DNA of 64,000 nt. Source: Candidatus Baldrarchaeota archaeon (GTDB lineage Archaea > Asgardarchaeota > Baldrarchaeia > Baldrarchaeales > DXJG01). This document shows positions 1 through 8,274 of the stretch, in pieces. Within the stretch, counting starts at the first letter, position 1. Each line of letters starts with the position of its first letter. The position numbers and the translations under genes are program-made. Location of the stretch: assembly GCA_030587435.1 (NCBI GenBank), contig JAUQZC010000022.1:56088-120087 (forward strand), given 5' to 3'. The notes beneath the pieces were generated by a model. It searched no databases. It saw only the letters and a program-made list of their open reading frames with translations, and was not told the origin of the DNA.

Positions 1-154
1 AAGGTGCGGAGCATGTTCTGCTTTAACTGAAGCCTATGAAGGCAAACTTTAACGATCACGTATCGGAAATTCAAAGCAAAGTAAACTAAGCCGTGAAACT
101 AACTTTGACGATGTTTTCTGATAATCTTAATCATAAAACTAGAAATAGAGTTGG

Positions 155-247
155 TGGGCCCGGTGGGATTTGAACCCACGACCAACAGGTTATGAGCCTG
201 TCGCTCTTTCCGGGGTTTTTAACCTAACCAGGCTGAGCTACGGGCCC
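155..247 (-). tRNA. tRNA-Met (CAT) with a D-loop intron
   Basis: The acceptor stem GGGCCCG/CGGGCCC, the T-arm and the anticodon stem ACAGG/CCTGT with loop CTCATAA are all visible; the anticodon CAT lies at 192-194. The gene is 93 nt, about 18 more than a mature tRNA. The extra bases (208-225) sit in the D-loop and fold as a BHB: exon CUGG pairs with intron CCGG, with bulges UUA and AAA and inner helix GGUU/AACC. Splicing gives a normal D-arm. The body looks like elongator Met, but a CAT tRNA later modified to read Ile cannot be excluded. No CCA is encoded. Confidence 0.9.
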
Positions 248-376
248 ACTACTTTTGCTTCTACACTATCATTCTAATTATTATAATGCATGGTGATTAA
301 AAGTTTACTTTTAGATTAAGATATTTTATGAACTTTAGTTTTAGCTTTATATACGGATTTAGTGTTAAAGTTTTGG

Positions 377-506
377 CGCCGCCGGCCGGACTCGAACCGG
401 CGACCACTGGGTTTCTATCATTTGTTTTGTTAACAGCTTCGCCTGTGGTTTTAAGCCACATCCAGCGCTTTTGGCGGTTTTCCTCTACCATCTGAGCTAC
501 GGCGGC
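377..506 (-). tRNA. tRNA-Asn (GTT) with three BHB introns
   Basis: The 130-nt gene collapses to a standard 73-nt tRNA-Asn when three introns are removed: 470-484 (15 nt, D-arm), 438-461 (24 nt, anticodon stem between positions 30 and 31) and 413-430 (18 nt, canonical 37/38). Each has a four-pair central helix (UGGU/GCCA, CGCU/GGCG, CUGU/AUAG) flanked by 3-nt bulges. The mature anticodon arm is CTGGG-CTGTTAA-CCCAG. The acceptor is GCCGCCG/CGGCGGC with discriminator G, and CCA is encoded at 374-376. Anticodon GTT is at 432-434. His and Leu readings were considered and rejected. Confidence 0.9.
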
Positions 507-882
507 ACGTTTAAGTGGCAGTCTATTTTTAGTGTGTTGGTTGGATATTTTAATTTTATGTTTTGTTATTTTGTTTTCTGGGTGTATCGGTGTTGTTTAT
601 TTAGTTTATGTTAATATTCGAGTCTTGTTGTTCTTTGTGTTTTTGTTTTTATATTTTTGGTAGGATAATGGTGGAGGTAGTTGATTTATTGCGAATACTT
701 TGATGTTGTGGTTTTGTTTTATGATAGAAAACTTTTTAGGTTTTATTATAATATGTTTTACAACTTTGTGATGTTGTTTCGCGGCGTTTGTGTATTTTAA
801 TACCGGTGTTTAATTTGCTGTATTTCTATTGTTTAGACAAGTTTATCTTATTCGGTGTTAATGGTTTAGTGAGGGTTGCGAA
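507..882. other. Gene-free T-rich stretch upstream of top6B
   Basis: This stretch is strongly T-rich on the plus strand and holds no credible ORF, RNA gene or clear repeat. It must contain the promoters for the divergent tRNA-Asn and for top6B, but I cannot fix a TATA element with confidence. Confidence 0.5.
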
Positions 883-2739
883 GTGAGTAAGGAGAAAGTT
901 GTGGGTGAAATTAAGCAGAGCACAATTGCAGAGTTTATGAGGAAGCGTACACAGTTAGTGGGATTTGAATTTGGTTTTAATAAGCATATGCAGTATGTTG
1001 CTGAGTTTTTGGATAATGCTCTTGATGCTGTTGAGAGTTTTTATTGGAGGTTTCCTGAGGCTTACAGCCTTGAAAATAGTATTTCTAATGATATTTTGAG
1101 TGAAATAGTTAGTAAAACTAAGGAGATGATTGAAAAAAATAAGGAGAACAATTTAAAAGAGTTTAGGACGGCTGAAGAGGTTATTGAACATGTTAAGGAA
1201 TTTGTTAAACCTATTAAAACATTACTGGATATGAAGGAACCTGTGGTGGTTATTTGGCTTAGAGAGGTTGAAACGCCTACTTTTCTCTCGAATGCCCACC
1301 GTGAAAATGTTCGTGTTTACGAATTCACTATTTTTGATAATGGTGGCGGAATGGTTCCGCAGGATTTGAAGAAGTTTGGTATTTACCTTGCTTCTAGTAA
1401 GAGTGAGAAGCTTAGGCAGACTCGTGGCTCCCAAGGTTTTGGCGCTCCTTCAGCATTTACCGATGCTCAGAATACCACTGGGAAGCCTATTACCGTTGTT
1501 AGTAAGCATTACTCTAGGGATAAGGCTACTGTTGCTAGTTTTTTCACAACTACCAAGAACACTAAGGACTATGTCGTACATCCTAGGAGTGTGGAGCCAC
1601 CTTTTCCTCATGGTACTTTTGTTAAGCTTTACTACTTGAATATTATGTATAAGAGGGGTTATGCAGATGTTTATGTTGAGAGAGCAGCGTTGTTAAATGC
1701 TCATGTAACCATCGTGTTTATTGATCCATATAGTGAGATTCATGTTTATCCTAGAAGAGTTTCGGAGTTTCCTCCAGAACCTAAATATGCTAAGCCTCAT
1801 CCAGCTTCTGTAAATATTGGTGAGTTTCAAGATTTGCTTAGAGATACAAAGCAGAAAACACTTCTTTCATTTTTATCCAAAACCTTTTCTAGAATGAGTA
1901 GTGAAAAGGCGAAAAAAATTATCGAAGAAACTAATGAAGAACTGAAGAAGTTAAGATTACCCTTAATAGCGAAAAACACAAATCCCAAAAAATTGACAAA
2001 GAAACAAATAGAAGTACTCTTTAAAGTTTTCACCTCGCAAAAATATCTTGCTCCATCTAAAGACACGGTTGTTCCGGTCGGAGCTGAGGTTTTTAAAAAG
2101 GTTGTTAAAGAAATGCTTAAGCCTGAGTTTGTAGAAGCTGTTACAAGGCCGCCAACTAGTGGTAAAGGTCTAAGCTACGTTGTTGAGGCGTGCATTGCAT
2201 ATGGCGGTGAGATACCTTATACTACATCCTCATCACAGGTTTTATGGAGATTTGTTAATCGTACGCCTAAGCTTCGAGATAATAGTGATTGCGCTATATG
2301 GAAGGCTGCTGCTTCTGTCAATTGGAAAAACTATAAGCTTGATGTTTTTGAGAACGGCTTACCTAGAGGCTCAGTCAGGCTTTTTGTTCATGTTGCAGGT
2401 CCTTTTGTTCATGTTATGTTTAAGGGTCAGAGTAAGCAGGCTTTAGCAGAGGATAAACTGCTTATAAGAGAAATTAAATTAGCATTAGAAGAAGTAGCTA
2501 GGAAGTTACGATCCTATATTACTGGAAAGGAGACTGCTGAGAGAAAGGCAAAAAGGGCATATGTATTGTCTAAGTACGCTGAAAAGTTTGCAAAAAGCCT
2601 GTATAACATTTTAAAAACAGATGTAGAATTCGATGGCAGCATTGATCCAGAAACGCTCTTAAGGAAAATGAAGTCCTCAATCGAGGGTGTTGAAGAAACA
2701 TTAGAAGAAGTTGCGATTGTCGAGGCCAGCGGAAGTTAG
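883..2739 (+). CDS. top6B: DNA topoisomerase VI subunit B
   Basis: This is the GHKL ATPase subunit of the heterotetrameric type IIB topoisomerase that relaxes and decatenates DNA by ATP-dependent double-strand passage. The 618-residue product shows the Bergerat fold: N-box EFLDNALDA (41-49), DNGGGM (152-157) and GSQGFG (182-187), followed by the transducer domain. The GTG start at 883 lies behind GAGGG. Subunit A follows 10 bases downstream, so the two are surely co-transcribed. Length and motifs are complete for the family, though the C-terminal tail is short. Confidence 0.97.
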   Translation: MSKEKVVGEIKQSTIAEFMRKRTQLVGFEFGFNKHMQYVAEFLDNALDAVESFYWRFPEAYSLENSISNDILSEIVSKTKEMIEKNKENNLKEFRTAEEVIEHVKEFVKPIKTLLDMKEPVVVIWLREVETPTFLSNAHRENVRVYEFTIFDNGGGMVPQDLKKFGIYLASSKSEKLRQTRGSQGFGAPSAFTDAQNTTGKPITVVSKHYSRDKATVASFFTTTKNTKDYVVHPRSVEPPFPHGTFVKLYYLNIMYKRGYADVYVERAALLNAHVTIVFIDPYSEIHVYPRRVSEFPPEPKYAKPHPASVNIGEFQDLLRDTKQKTLLSFLSKTFSRMSSEKAKKIIEETNEELKKLRLPLIAKNTNPKKLTKKQIEVLFKVFTSQKYLAPSKDTVVPVGAEVFKKVVKEMLKPEFVEAVTRPPTSGKGLSYVVEACIAYGGEIPYTTSSSQVLWRFVNRTPKLRDNSDCAIWKAAASVNWKNYKLDVFENGLPRGSVRLFVHVAGPFVHVMFKGQSKQALAEDKLLIREIKLALEEVARKLRSYITGKETAERKAKRAYVLSKYAEKFAKSLYNILKTDVEFDGSIDPETLLRKMKSSIEGVEETLEEVAIVEASGS

Positions 2740-2749
2740 GTGAGAAGTC

Positions 2750-3970
2750 ATGTCTACGAAAAAGAGAAGAGGACGCACAAAACTTGCTGATAGGAAACCT
2801 GTTTGGGAACTTGATAAGTTATTAAGACGTGTAAGAGAACTTCGTGAACAGCTGGCTAGGAGAAGAGAACGTTTAGGAAAACTGCCTCCTAACGTGATGG
2901 TTGTAGAAGAACTGCCTGCAGAAGAGGTTCACAGAAGAATTCATGAAGTTGCTAGGCAATTGTATATGCAGATCGAGAAAACCGGAAGACCTGTCTTCGA
3001 AATCCCTGCAAGAACATCAGACAATATTATATACGACGAAGATCACGATATGTTACTTCTAGGTCAAAAAAGGATCAGAAGAGTTTTTCATAGTTTAGCC
3101 AGTGTGGCGGATGCAACACGCACTATAAGAATTTTGGAAATAATACATGAGTTGATTGAAGAGGGAATACATGCAACGAAACGAGAAATATTTTACAATG
3201 ATGTCAAGCTTTTTAAAGAACAAAGATTCAGCGACAACGTTATAGAGGACATAGCTGCTATGCTCGGAACGACACGTAATAGTACGCATGTTGTTGCAGC
3301 GGCAAAGGGCGCTGCCATAGGTAGACTTGTAATTAGAGATTCGGGAGATGTTATAGATTTGACTAAGCTTGGGAGCGGTGGATGGGCGATAACTCCTTTT
3401 TTGGATCAAGTTGAGATTCTTGAAAGTGATGCTGAGCTAGTTTTAGTTGTGGAGAAAGATGCAGCTTTAATTCGTCTTGCTGAAGCAAAATATTGGAATA
3501 AGCTACCATGTATTGTTATAACCGGTAAGGGTTCTGCGGACATCGCTACTAGAGCTTTTCTAAGAAAGCTTGTAAAGGAACTTAAGATTCCAGCTTTTGC
3601 GCTTGTTGATAGTGACCCTTATGGGCATTACATTTTCTCGGTTTATTTGAGGGGCAGTAAGAAGCTTAGCTACGAAAGTCCGTTTCTTGCAACCCCGGAA
3701 ATTAAGTTGTTAGGTGTTTTGAGTAAAGATCTTGACGAGTTTAAAATTCCCAAAGAAGTTAGACTTCCAATGACAAAGGCAGACATAGAGAGAACAGAAC
3801 AGTTGCTTAAGGAACCGTTCGTCCAAAGAAATAAGAAATGGGTTAGAGATCTTGAATTGATGCTTGAGAGAAAGGAAAAAGCGGAAATACAGGCATTGGC
3901 TAGTCATGGCTTTAAATATTTGACTGAACAATATCTGCCAGTAAAAATAGAAACTGGAGACTGGATATAA
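2750..3970 (+). CDS. top6A: DNA topoisomerase VI subunit A (Spo11-like)
   Basis: This is the DNA-cleaving subunit of topoisomerase VI, homologous to eukaryotic Spo11. The winged-helix (CAP-like) domain carries the catalytic tyrosine in TKREIFYND (about Y149). The Toprim domain shows VVEKDAA (E235) and VDSDPYG (D287, D289), the acidic residues that bind magnesium. At 406 residues it is full length. It is translated from the same transcript as subunit B, and the B-then-A order is the usual archaeal one. Confidence 0.97.
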   Translation: MSTKKRRGRTKLADRKPVWELDKLLRRVRELREQLARRRERLGKLPPNVMVVEELPAEEVHRRIHEVARQLYMQIEKTGRPVFEIPARTSDNIIYDEDHDMLLLGQKRIRRVFHSLASVADATRTIRILEIIHELIEEGIHATKREIFYNDVKLFKEQRFSDNVIEDIAAMLGTTRNSTHVVAAAKGAAIGRLVIRDSGDVIDLTKLGSGGWAITPFLDQVEILESDAELVLVVEKDAALIRLAEAKYWNKLPCIVITGKGSADIATRAFLRKLVKELKIPAFALVDSDPYGHYIFSVYLRGSKKLSYESPFLATPEIKLLGVLSKDLDEFKIPKEVRLPMTKADIERTEQLLKEPFVQRNKKWVRDLELMLERKEKAEIQALASHGFKYLTEQYLPVKIETGDWI

Positions 3971-4014
3971 CAAATTTCCAAATATTAAAATAAGATGAAT
4001 GTAAGTTCATCTTG

Positions 4015-4584
4015 TTAAGATTCTATAGGTCTTAGTATGGAGAATTTTTCTCTTTTATACTCCCTTCTTACTTTTGATAAGAATCTATAAACTGTGCCGT
4101 GTGGGGCTCCCTCTATAAGCATCATTATAGCTTTTTTAGCTACTCTAATCCATTCGTAGTCGCCTATTAATGTAACTGTTCGTCCGTATATTGATAAACT
4201 GACTCCTGTTGTTTCTTCGATTATTTTTCTGGTCTTCCCGTTTTCTCCTATGATTCTTCCCTTTACTCTTCTCAGAGAATTTTTGGATCTCCCGGTAAAC
4301 CGTGAAATGTCGATTATCTCGATTAGCTGACCATCTTTTAGGAGTCTTTTTGCTCTCTCCGGACTGAATCCTCTGCCTATCGCTAATATCACGTCTCTAG
4401 CTTTCCAAACAGCAAGAGGATCATCTGTTTTCGGAGTACTTTCTATGATAACTTCTCCTGTTCTACTGTTCACTGTGATTTTCGTTTTTGTCTCTTTTTC
4501 TAAATACCTTTTTACTTCTCCACGCCTACCTATTACTACAGCTATTCTTTCTTTTGGTACTTTTACAAATTCCCTGCTGATCGT
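4015..4584 (-). CDS. pno1: Pno1/Dim2-like KH protein, apparent ACG start
   Basis: This two-KH-domain RNA-binding protein is the archaeal relative of Pno1/Dim2, which acts in small-subunit ribosome maturation. The first KH domain (IGRRGEVK) and second (GRIIGENGKTRK) are both present, but the first lies upstream of the first ATG (4473). The open frame runs back to the TAA of the upstream RIO1 gene at 4588-4590 with no ATG, GTG or TTG before a late GTG. The RIO1 tail supplies GGTGAG, and ACG at 4582-4584 (or ATC at 4579-4581) is correctly spaced behind it. I take ACG as the start; a point mutation or TAA readthrough from RIO1 are alternatives. Function is confident, start is inferred. Confidence 0.8.
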   Translation of the reverse strand, partial: TISREFVKVPKERIAVVIGRRGEVKRYLEKETKTKITVNSRTGEVIIESTPKTDDPLAVWKARDVILAIGRGFSPERAKRLLKDGQLIEIIDISRFTGRSKNSLRRVKGRIIGENGKTRKIIEETTGVSLSIYGRTVTLIGDYEWIRVAKKAIMMLIEGAPHGTVYRFLSKVRREYKREKFSILRPIES

Positions 4585-4587
4585 GGT

Positions 4588-5379
4588 TTACTCACCTGTA
4601 ACGTATTTGTATGCTTCTTCTAATACCGGAACGTTAACACCCAAATTTTTAAAATATTTTAAAAGGTTTTTAAGGTCTCTCATCAAAAATTCTTGGGAGA
4701 GAGGATGATTTAAAACAACGGACTGCGCCATATCAATTAATACAGGATTCTCGTTCCATAAAAGAACGTTATACTCACTTAGGTCTCCATGAACTAAGTT
4801 AGCAAACTTGTATAGTCTTTTTACATATTCTAGCAAGATGTTAAATACTTTTTCGGGATTCTCGGGAGGGTTCTCCCTCATAATTGGTGCTGGAACACCG
4901 TCTTTGCCAATAAACTCCATGACTAATACATTTCCACGAACTGCGATCGGTTTAGGTACTCGTACTCCTGCCTCATAGGCTCTCCTCAAATTTTTATATT
5001 CTTTTTCAGCCCAAGCTACAATTAACGCTCTCATAGTTCTCTTTACACTCTTAAACCGAGGATCGCCATGAATATACATCCACATGGTTTTTTTGAATTC
5101 TGACGTTGCACTCTTATATATTTTTACGGCATATTCTTTGCCTCTTTCGTCTGTTGCCCAGTAGACGTTGGCTTCTTTCCCAGTACTTATAACGCCGTGA
5201 AGTGTTTCGAATATTCCTCTGTTAACGAACCAGTAAAGTGTGAAAAGCGTGGATTTATCAAAGACATCTTCAGAGATTTTTGAATCTTCTATGCTTTTGG
5301 TTCTTTTTTCTCTACGACTTAATTTTCTTTCTAATTTTCTCATTCTCTTCTCGTAGTCTTTCAAAATAACCCTCACCAC
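4588..5379 (-). CDS. rio1: RIO1-family serine protein kinase
   Basis: This atypical kinase/ATPase releases maturation factors from pre-small ribosomal subunits. It has 263 residues: glycine loop STGKEANVY (65-73), ATP lysine in AVKIY (about 86), catalytic loop HGDLSEYN (197-204) and the metal-binding LIDMAQ (214-219) in place of DFG. The start GTG shares one base with the aIF1A stop (TAGTG), so aIF1A, RIO1 and Pno1 form one tight minus-strand operon. The same neighbourhood is common in archaea. Confidence 0.96.
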   Translation of the reverse strand: MVRVILKDYEKRMRKLERKLSRREKRTKSIEDSKISEDVFDKSTLFTLYWFVNRGIFETLHGVISTGKEANVYWATDERGKEYAVKIYKSATSEFKKTMWMYIHGDPRFKSVKRTMRALIVAWAEKEYKNLRRAYEAGVRVPKPIAVRGNVLVMEFIGKDGVPAPIMRENPPENPEKVFNILLEYVKRLYKFANLVHGDLSEYNVLLWNENPVLIDMAQSVVLNHPLSQEFLMRDLKNLLKYFKNLGVNVPVLEEAYKYVTGE

Positions 5380-5687
5380 TAAAATTTAAGCAGTCCCTTC
5401 TCTTCTAGCCACCTAGCTTGGGCTTTTGTATATCTCCAAGTGACGTCTCCTCTTGTTTCAAACTGCCAGTCCCAAGGCGCGACTACAACAATGTCTCCTT
5501 CCTTTATCCATATTCTTTTTCGCATTTTTCCTGGTATTCTGCACAATCTAGTATATCCGTCGACGCACTTTACTCTAACTTTATCTCCGCCCAGCATTTG
5601 AATAACGATTCCAAGAACCTCTCCAGGTCCTGGTAGTGGTACTTCTCTAACTTCTGTTGGTTCTTCTATTCTTTTCCTTTTAGGCAT
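5379..5687 (-). CDS. eif1A: Translation initiation factor aIF1A
   Basis: This S1/IF1-type OB-fold protein promotes assembly of the initiation complex on the small subunit. The OB core VRVKCVDGYTRLCRIPGKM and the WIKEGDIVVV segment are typical of aIF1A. The basic N-terminus begins MPKRKR; I use the second ATG (5687) because AGAGGA lies six bases before it, whereas the ATG at 5693 abuts that site. The product is about 102 residues, the usual size. It is first in the aIF1A-RIO1-Pno1 operon. Confidence 0.95.
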   Translation of the reverse strand: MPKRKRIEEPTEVREVPLPGPGEVLGIVIQMLGGDKVRVKCVDGYTRLCRIPGKMRKRIWIKEGDIVVVAPWDWQFETRGDVTWRYTKAQARWLEEKGLLKF

Positions 5688-5712
5688 TTTCATTCCTCTT
5701 TAAAATGCTATA

Positions 5713-6828
5713 TTACTTTTTTTTCATTATTTTGGGGAGTAGATAAAGTTTTCCCTTAAGTTTTATGGCTTCTATTTCTTCCCCCTCTGTAACTTTAAAT
5801 GGAATATCATCTTTATCGATTTCCAGAGAAGAATAATTTTGTAGATTCATAAGTGTTACATGTTTTTTAGATATGGAGACAACCATAAATCTTTCGACTT
5901 TGTCCTGTATAATGTTTTTAACATCTTCTCTCCAGAAAATTTTGATTGGGAGTTTTTCTTCCTTACCTAATACGATGTTAAATACTTTTAATTTCCCTCT
6001 AGAAGGTAGATCCTCTAAAACAAGGAGAATGTGTTCGTCGACTTGGAGGAGATCTCCTTTCTTAAAGGGTAGGAGTCTAACGGAGAATGTTTGTTGATAT
6101 ACGTTTTTACTTGTCTGTCTATCTTTACTTACTATTTTCCTGGTTTCTACGATTTTTGCTCCTAGATCGTCACGTAATTTATAGGCAATCATGCGTGCGA
6201 TCCTACTGGATCCAAAGTAGATATCTATTCCGCCTCTGGTTTTCTTGATTTTTGTTATAAATGCTTCATTATCTTTTTCCCTTCTACTAAGGATGCTTTT
6301 AGCAAGCTGTAGGGTAGTGTTTAAGGCTTTATCTACTTTCTCCGGCTCTCCTCTAAGTTGAACGATGGCTTTGAAGTGTTCTCTTGTAATTTGTGCACAT
6401 TTCTGACACACCGTGAAATGTAGATGTAGTTTAAGGGTTTTTCTTTCCTCGTAGACCGGAAGATTTGGGGATGGCTTCCCTACCCCCACAATCTCGATTA
6501 CAGCGGTAATTGTGTCTTTCTCTCTTTTTTCAAAGTTAATATTTCCAAACGATATCTCTACTCTTCCATGTTTTTCAATAATATACGATGTTTTTATTTG
6601 TAGTATTTGTTGAACAACATCCTCTAACTCGTATGTTTTTACTCTTACCCATTTGTCACGGTGTTTAAAAGCAAGGCATTTACGGCAAATATCAACTTTA
6701 ATGTCATTGACATCGAACAGGGAGTAAAATTTGCGATAACATTGGATGCATAAGCCGTTAATGATTTCATTCTTATCAAGAGGTTTACCGCATTCAATGC
6801 AAAAAAGTTTTTTTCGATTCGAAGACAT
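5713..6828 (-). CDS. nmd3: NMD3-family ribosome export/maturation protein
   Basis: This is the archaeal homologue of the 60S-subunit adaptor NMD3. The N-terminal zinc region has several CxxC pairs (CIECGKPL, CIQCYRK, CRKC, CQKC), followed by mixed alpha/beta domains, 371 residues in all. In archaea it is presumed to bind the large subunit late in assembly. The ATG at 6828 has AGGTG six bases upstream. It lies between the aIF1A operon and the DUF424/aIF2-beta genes, all on the minus strand, in a translation-factor block. Confidence 0.93.
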   Translation of the reverse strand: MSSNRKKLFCIECGKPLDKNEIINGLCIQCYRKFYSLFDVNDIKVDICRKCLAFKHRDKWVRVKTYELEDVVQQILQIKTSYIIEKHGRVEISFGNINFEKREKDTITAVIEIVGVGKPSPNLPVYEERKTLKLHLHFTVCQKCAQITREHFKAIVQLRGEPEKVDKALNTTLQLAKSILSRREKDNEAFITKIKKTRGGIDIYFGSSRIARMIAYKLRDDLGAKIVETRKIVSKDRQTSKNVYQQTFSVRLLPFKKGDLLQVDEHILLVLEDLPSRGKLKVFNIVLGKEEKLPIKIFWREDVKNIIQDKVERFMVVSISKKHVTLMNLQNYSSLEIDKDDIPFKVTEGEEIEAIKLKGKLYLLPKIMKKK

Positions 6829-6903
6829 GTATTAACACCTAGAATATTAGTTAATTCTTAAATGCGTGATGCAAATATCAAAATGTTAGAAGAAAAGTCG
6901 TGA

Positions 6904-7203
6904 TTATATCATTTTTATTATTTGGACGTGAGGTATTCCCGCAATTTTTATGACTGCTTCTTCTATTATAAGCCTTTCTTCAATTAATTTTCTAATGATA
7001 TTTTCACCGACTATGTTTGCTATAGTTGCTTCTTTAATAGCATCTACGCCCTCTTTAATTGAAACTAGCTGTCCTCCATAAAAATCTTCTTTAACATGTA
7101 ACCTTAGCTTTCCTTCCTCAAATTTCTTACCCAATAAGTTCTCATCGCACACCGCTACAACTACTTCCTTTTGGACCCGTCTAACTTTGAGGTAGACACG
7201 CAT
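6904..7203 (-). CDS. DUF424 family protein
   Basis: This small conserved archaeal protein of about 99 residues matches the DUF424 pattern (MRVYLKVRR at the start; GENIIRKLIEERLI; ending in AGIPHVQIIK). Its role is unproven, but its regular position beside aIF2-beta and NMD3 suggests a translation link. The ATG at 7203 matches the family N-terminus; a longer frame reaching 7272 would overlap the aIF2-beta end. The gap to aIF2-beta is 26 bases. Confidence 0.85.
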   Translation of the reverse strand: MRVYLKVRRVQKEVVVAVCDENLLGKKFEEGKLRLHVKEDFYGGQLVSIKEGVDAIKEATIANIVGENIIRKLIEERLIIEEAVIKIAGIPHVQIIKMI

Positions 7204-7229
7204 ATTATGTACACCATTATAAATTTGGG

Positions 7230-7643
7230 TTATAAAGGTTTTATTGAGGTTCGTGCGCCGCAGGCTTCGCAAACAAGGAACCAGAATCTTCCCTCTCTAA
7301 CAATTTTGGTATCTGGTTTTTTACAGACTGGACAAATAACATACAGTTGTGCATATCTTCTGACAATTTCGTTTAATACGTGGTTTGAAAATTGTCCTTT
7401 AAACGCGGCTCTTGTACCTTCGATTTCACCTGCCGTTGCTAGTTCTCTGAGGAAGAATTTTAAAACGTGTTTAACGTCTCTGTTAAGCGTATCAGCGATC
7501 TCCTTAAAGTTTTGAATTAATGTTCTTTTACCCTCTATGAAACTGATAACTTTCGGTATTTCGAACCTCCTTCTTTCAAATACCTCTTTTGGTAGTTGAG
7601 CGTATGCTTCATCTAACAGTTTCTCGTAGTCGTATTTTTCCAT
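7230..7643 (-). CDS. eif2B: Translation initiation factor aIF2 beta subunit
   Basis: This is the beta subunit of the trimeric factor that delivers initiator tRNA. It has 137 residues: an alpha/beta core and a C-terminal zinc ribbon with CPVC and CEAC. The arginine/lysine-rich middle (KVISFIEGKRTLIQNF) is characteristic. It lies 6 bases after the stop of the RPA-like gene and upstream of DUF424 in the same direction, so the three may be co-transcribed. Confidence 0.96.
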   Translation of the reverse strand: MEKYDYEKLLDEAYAQLPKEVFERRRFEIPKVISFIEGKRTLIQNFKEIADTLNRDVKHVLKFFLRELATAGEIEGTRAAFKGQFSNHVLNEIVRRYAQLYVICPVCKKPDTKIVREGRFWFLVCEACGARTSIKPL

Positions 7644-7649
7644 TGCTCT

Positions 7650-8258
7650 TCACACTCCAACTTTTCTATAGTGATTTGGCTTGTTTTCATAGATTTCTCC
7701 TCTATTCATAAGGATGCGTAGCACCTTTTGAAGATTTTCCTCGGGGGGATTACCAAGTTCTCTAACCAATTCTCTTATATGGACTCCTTCACCTTTATCT
7801 AAGCGCTCAACAGCGTCTAAAACGTCTACTTCAGATATTTCAGCCTGTTTGCTCTTTAATCTTTCCAATTTATCGTGCATAATTTCCAGTTCTCTTAGAA
7901 TTTCCCAATTAGGATCATCAATTCTAACAATTATCTCAGGCACTATATAGATTTCCTCTCCGAATTCACGGACCTTACCAAATATGTCGACAATATCGCC
8001 TTCATTACATTTTTCGATTAATGTAACGTCTTCCCTCCATGCCTTTGCCCTAATTGTTTCCGTACCATCGTCAAGAACCAGAAAACCATATGATTTATCT
8101 TCATTTACAAATTTTCTAACTACTGTCGCAAGAACTCTAATTCTACTAACATGTCTCCCATCGTAAGTAACGAACGTCCTTTTTTCGTCTTCTTCGATGA
8201 ATTTTCCTCTCACAATATCTTCAATGTGAAGCTTAACAGCGGGTGTACGTTTCCTAAT
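7650..8258 (-). CDS. RPA-like OB-fold/winged-helix protein, apparent ATT start
   Basis: The protein has an N-terminal OB fold (VRVLATVVRKF-like strand then FLVLDDGTETIRAKAW) and a C-terminal winged-helix-like region, the layout of RPA32-type single-strand DNA-binding proteins. The first GTG (8213) would cut into the OB fold. The conserved-looking stretch RKRTPAVKLHIEDIV extends upstream to an in-frame TAA, with GGAGG eight bases before an ATT codon at 8256-8258. I take ATT as the likely start. A three-codon frame ATG-GAG-GTT-TAA overlaps this ribosome site. The exact in vivo role (replication or repair) is inferred. Confidence 0.72.
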   Translation of the reverse strand: MRKRTPAVKLHIEDIVRGKFIEEDEKRTFVTYDGRHVSRIRVLATVVRKFVNEDKSYGFLVLDDGTETIRAKAWREDVTLIEKCNEGDIVDIFGKVREFGEEIYIVPEIIVRIDDPNWEILRELEIMHDKLERLKSKQAEISEVDVLDAVERLDKGEGVHIRELVRELGNPPEENLQKVLRILMNRGEIYENKPNHYRKVGV

Positions 8259-8274
8259 GTTTTAAACCTCCATT

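Noticed and set aside
297..491. 64-residue open frame on the minus strand
   Set aside because: It runs across the tRNA-Asn gene and shows the usual false translation of a T-arm.
377..506. tRNA-His or tRNA-Leu (TAA) reading of the Asn gene
   Set aside because: His needs T33 before GTG and C73, and Leu needs a long variable arm and A73. Only the Asn reading gives a full cloverleaf, with all extra bases forming BHB introns.
1376..1639. Frames inside top6B and other long genes
   Set aside because: They are shadows of the real genes in other frames with no family features.
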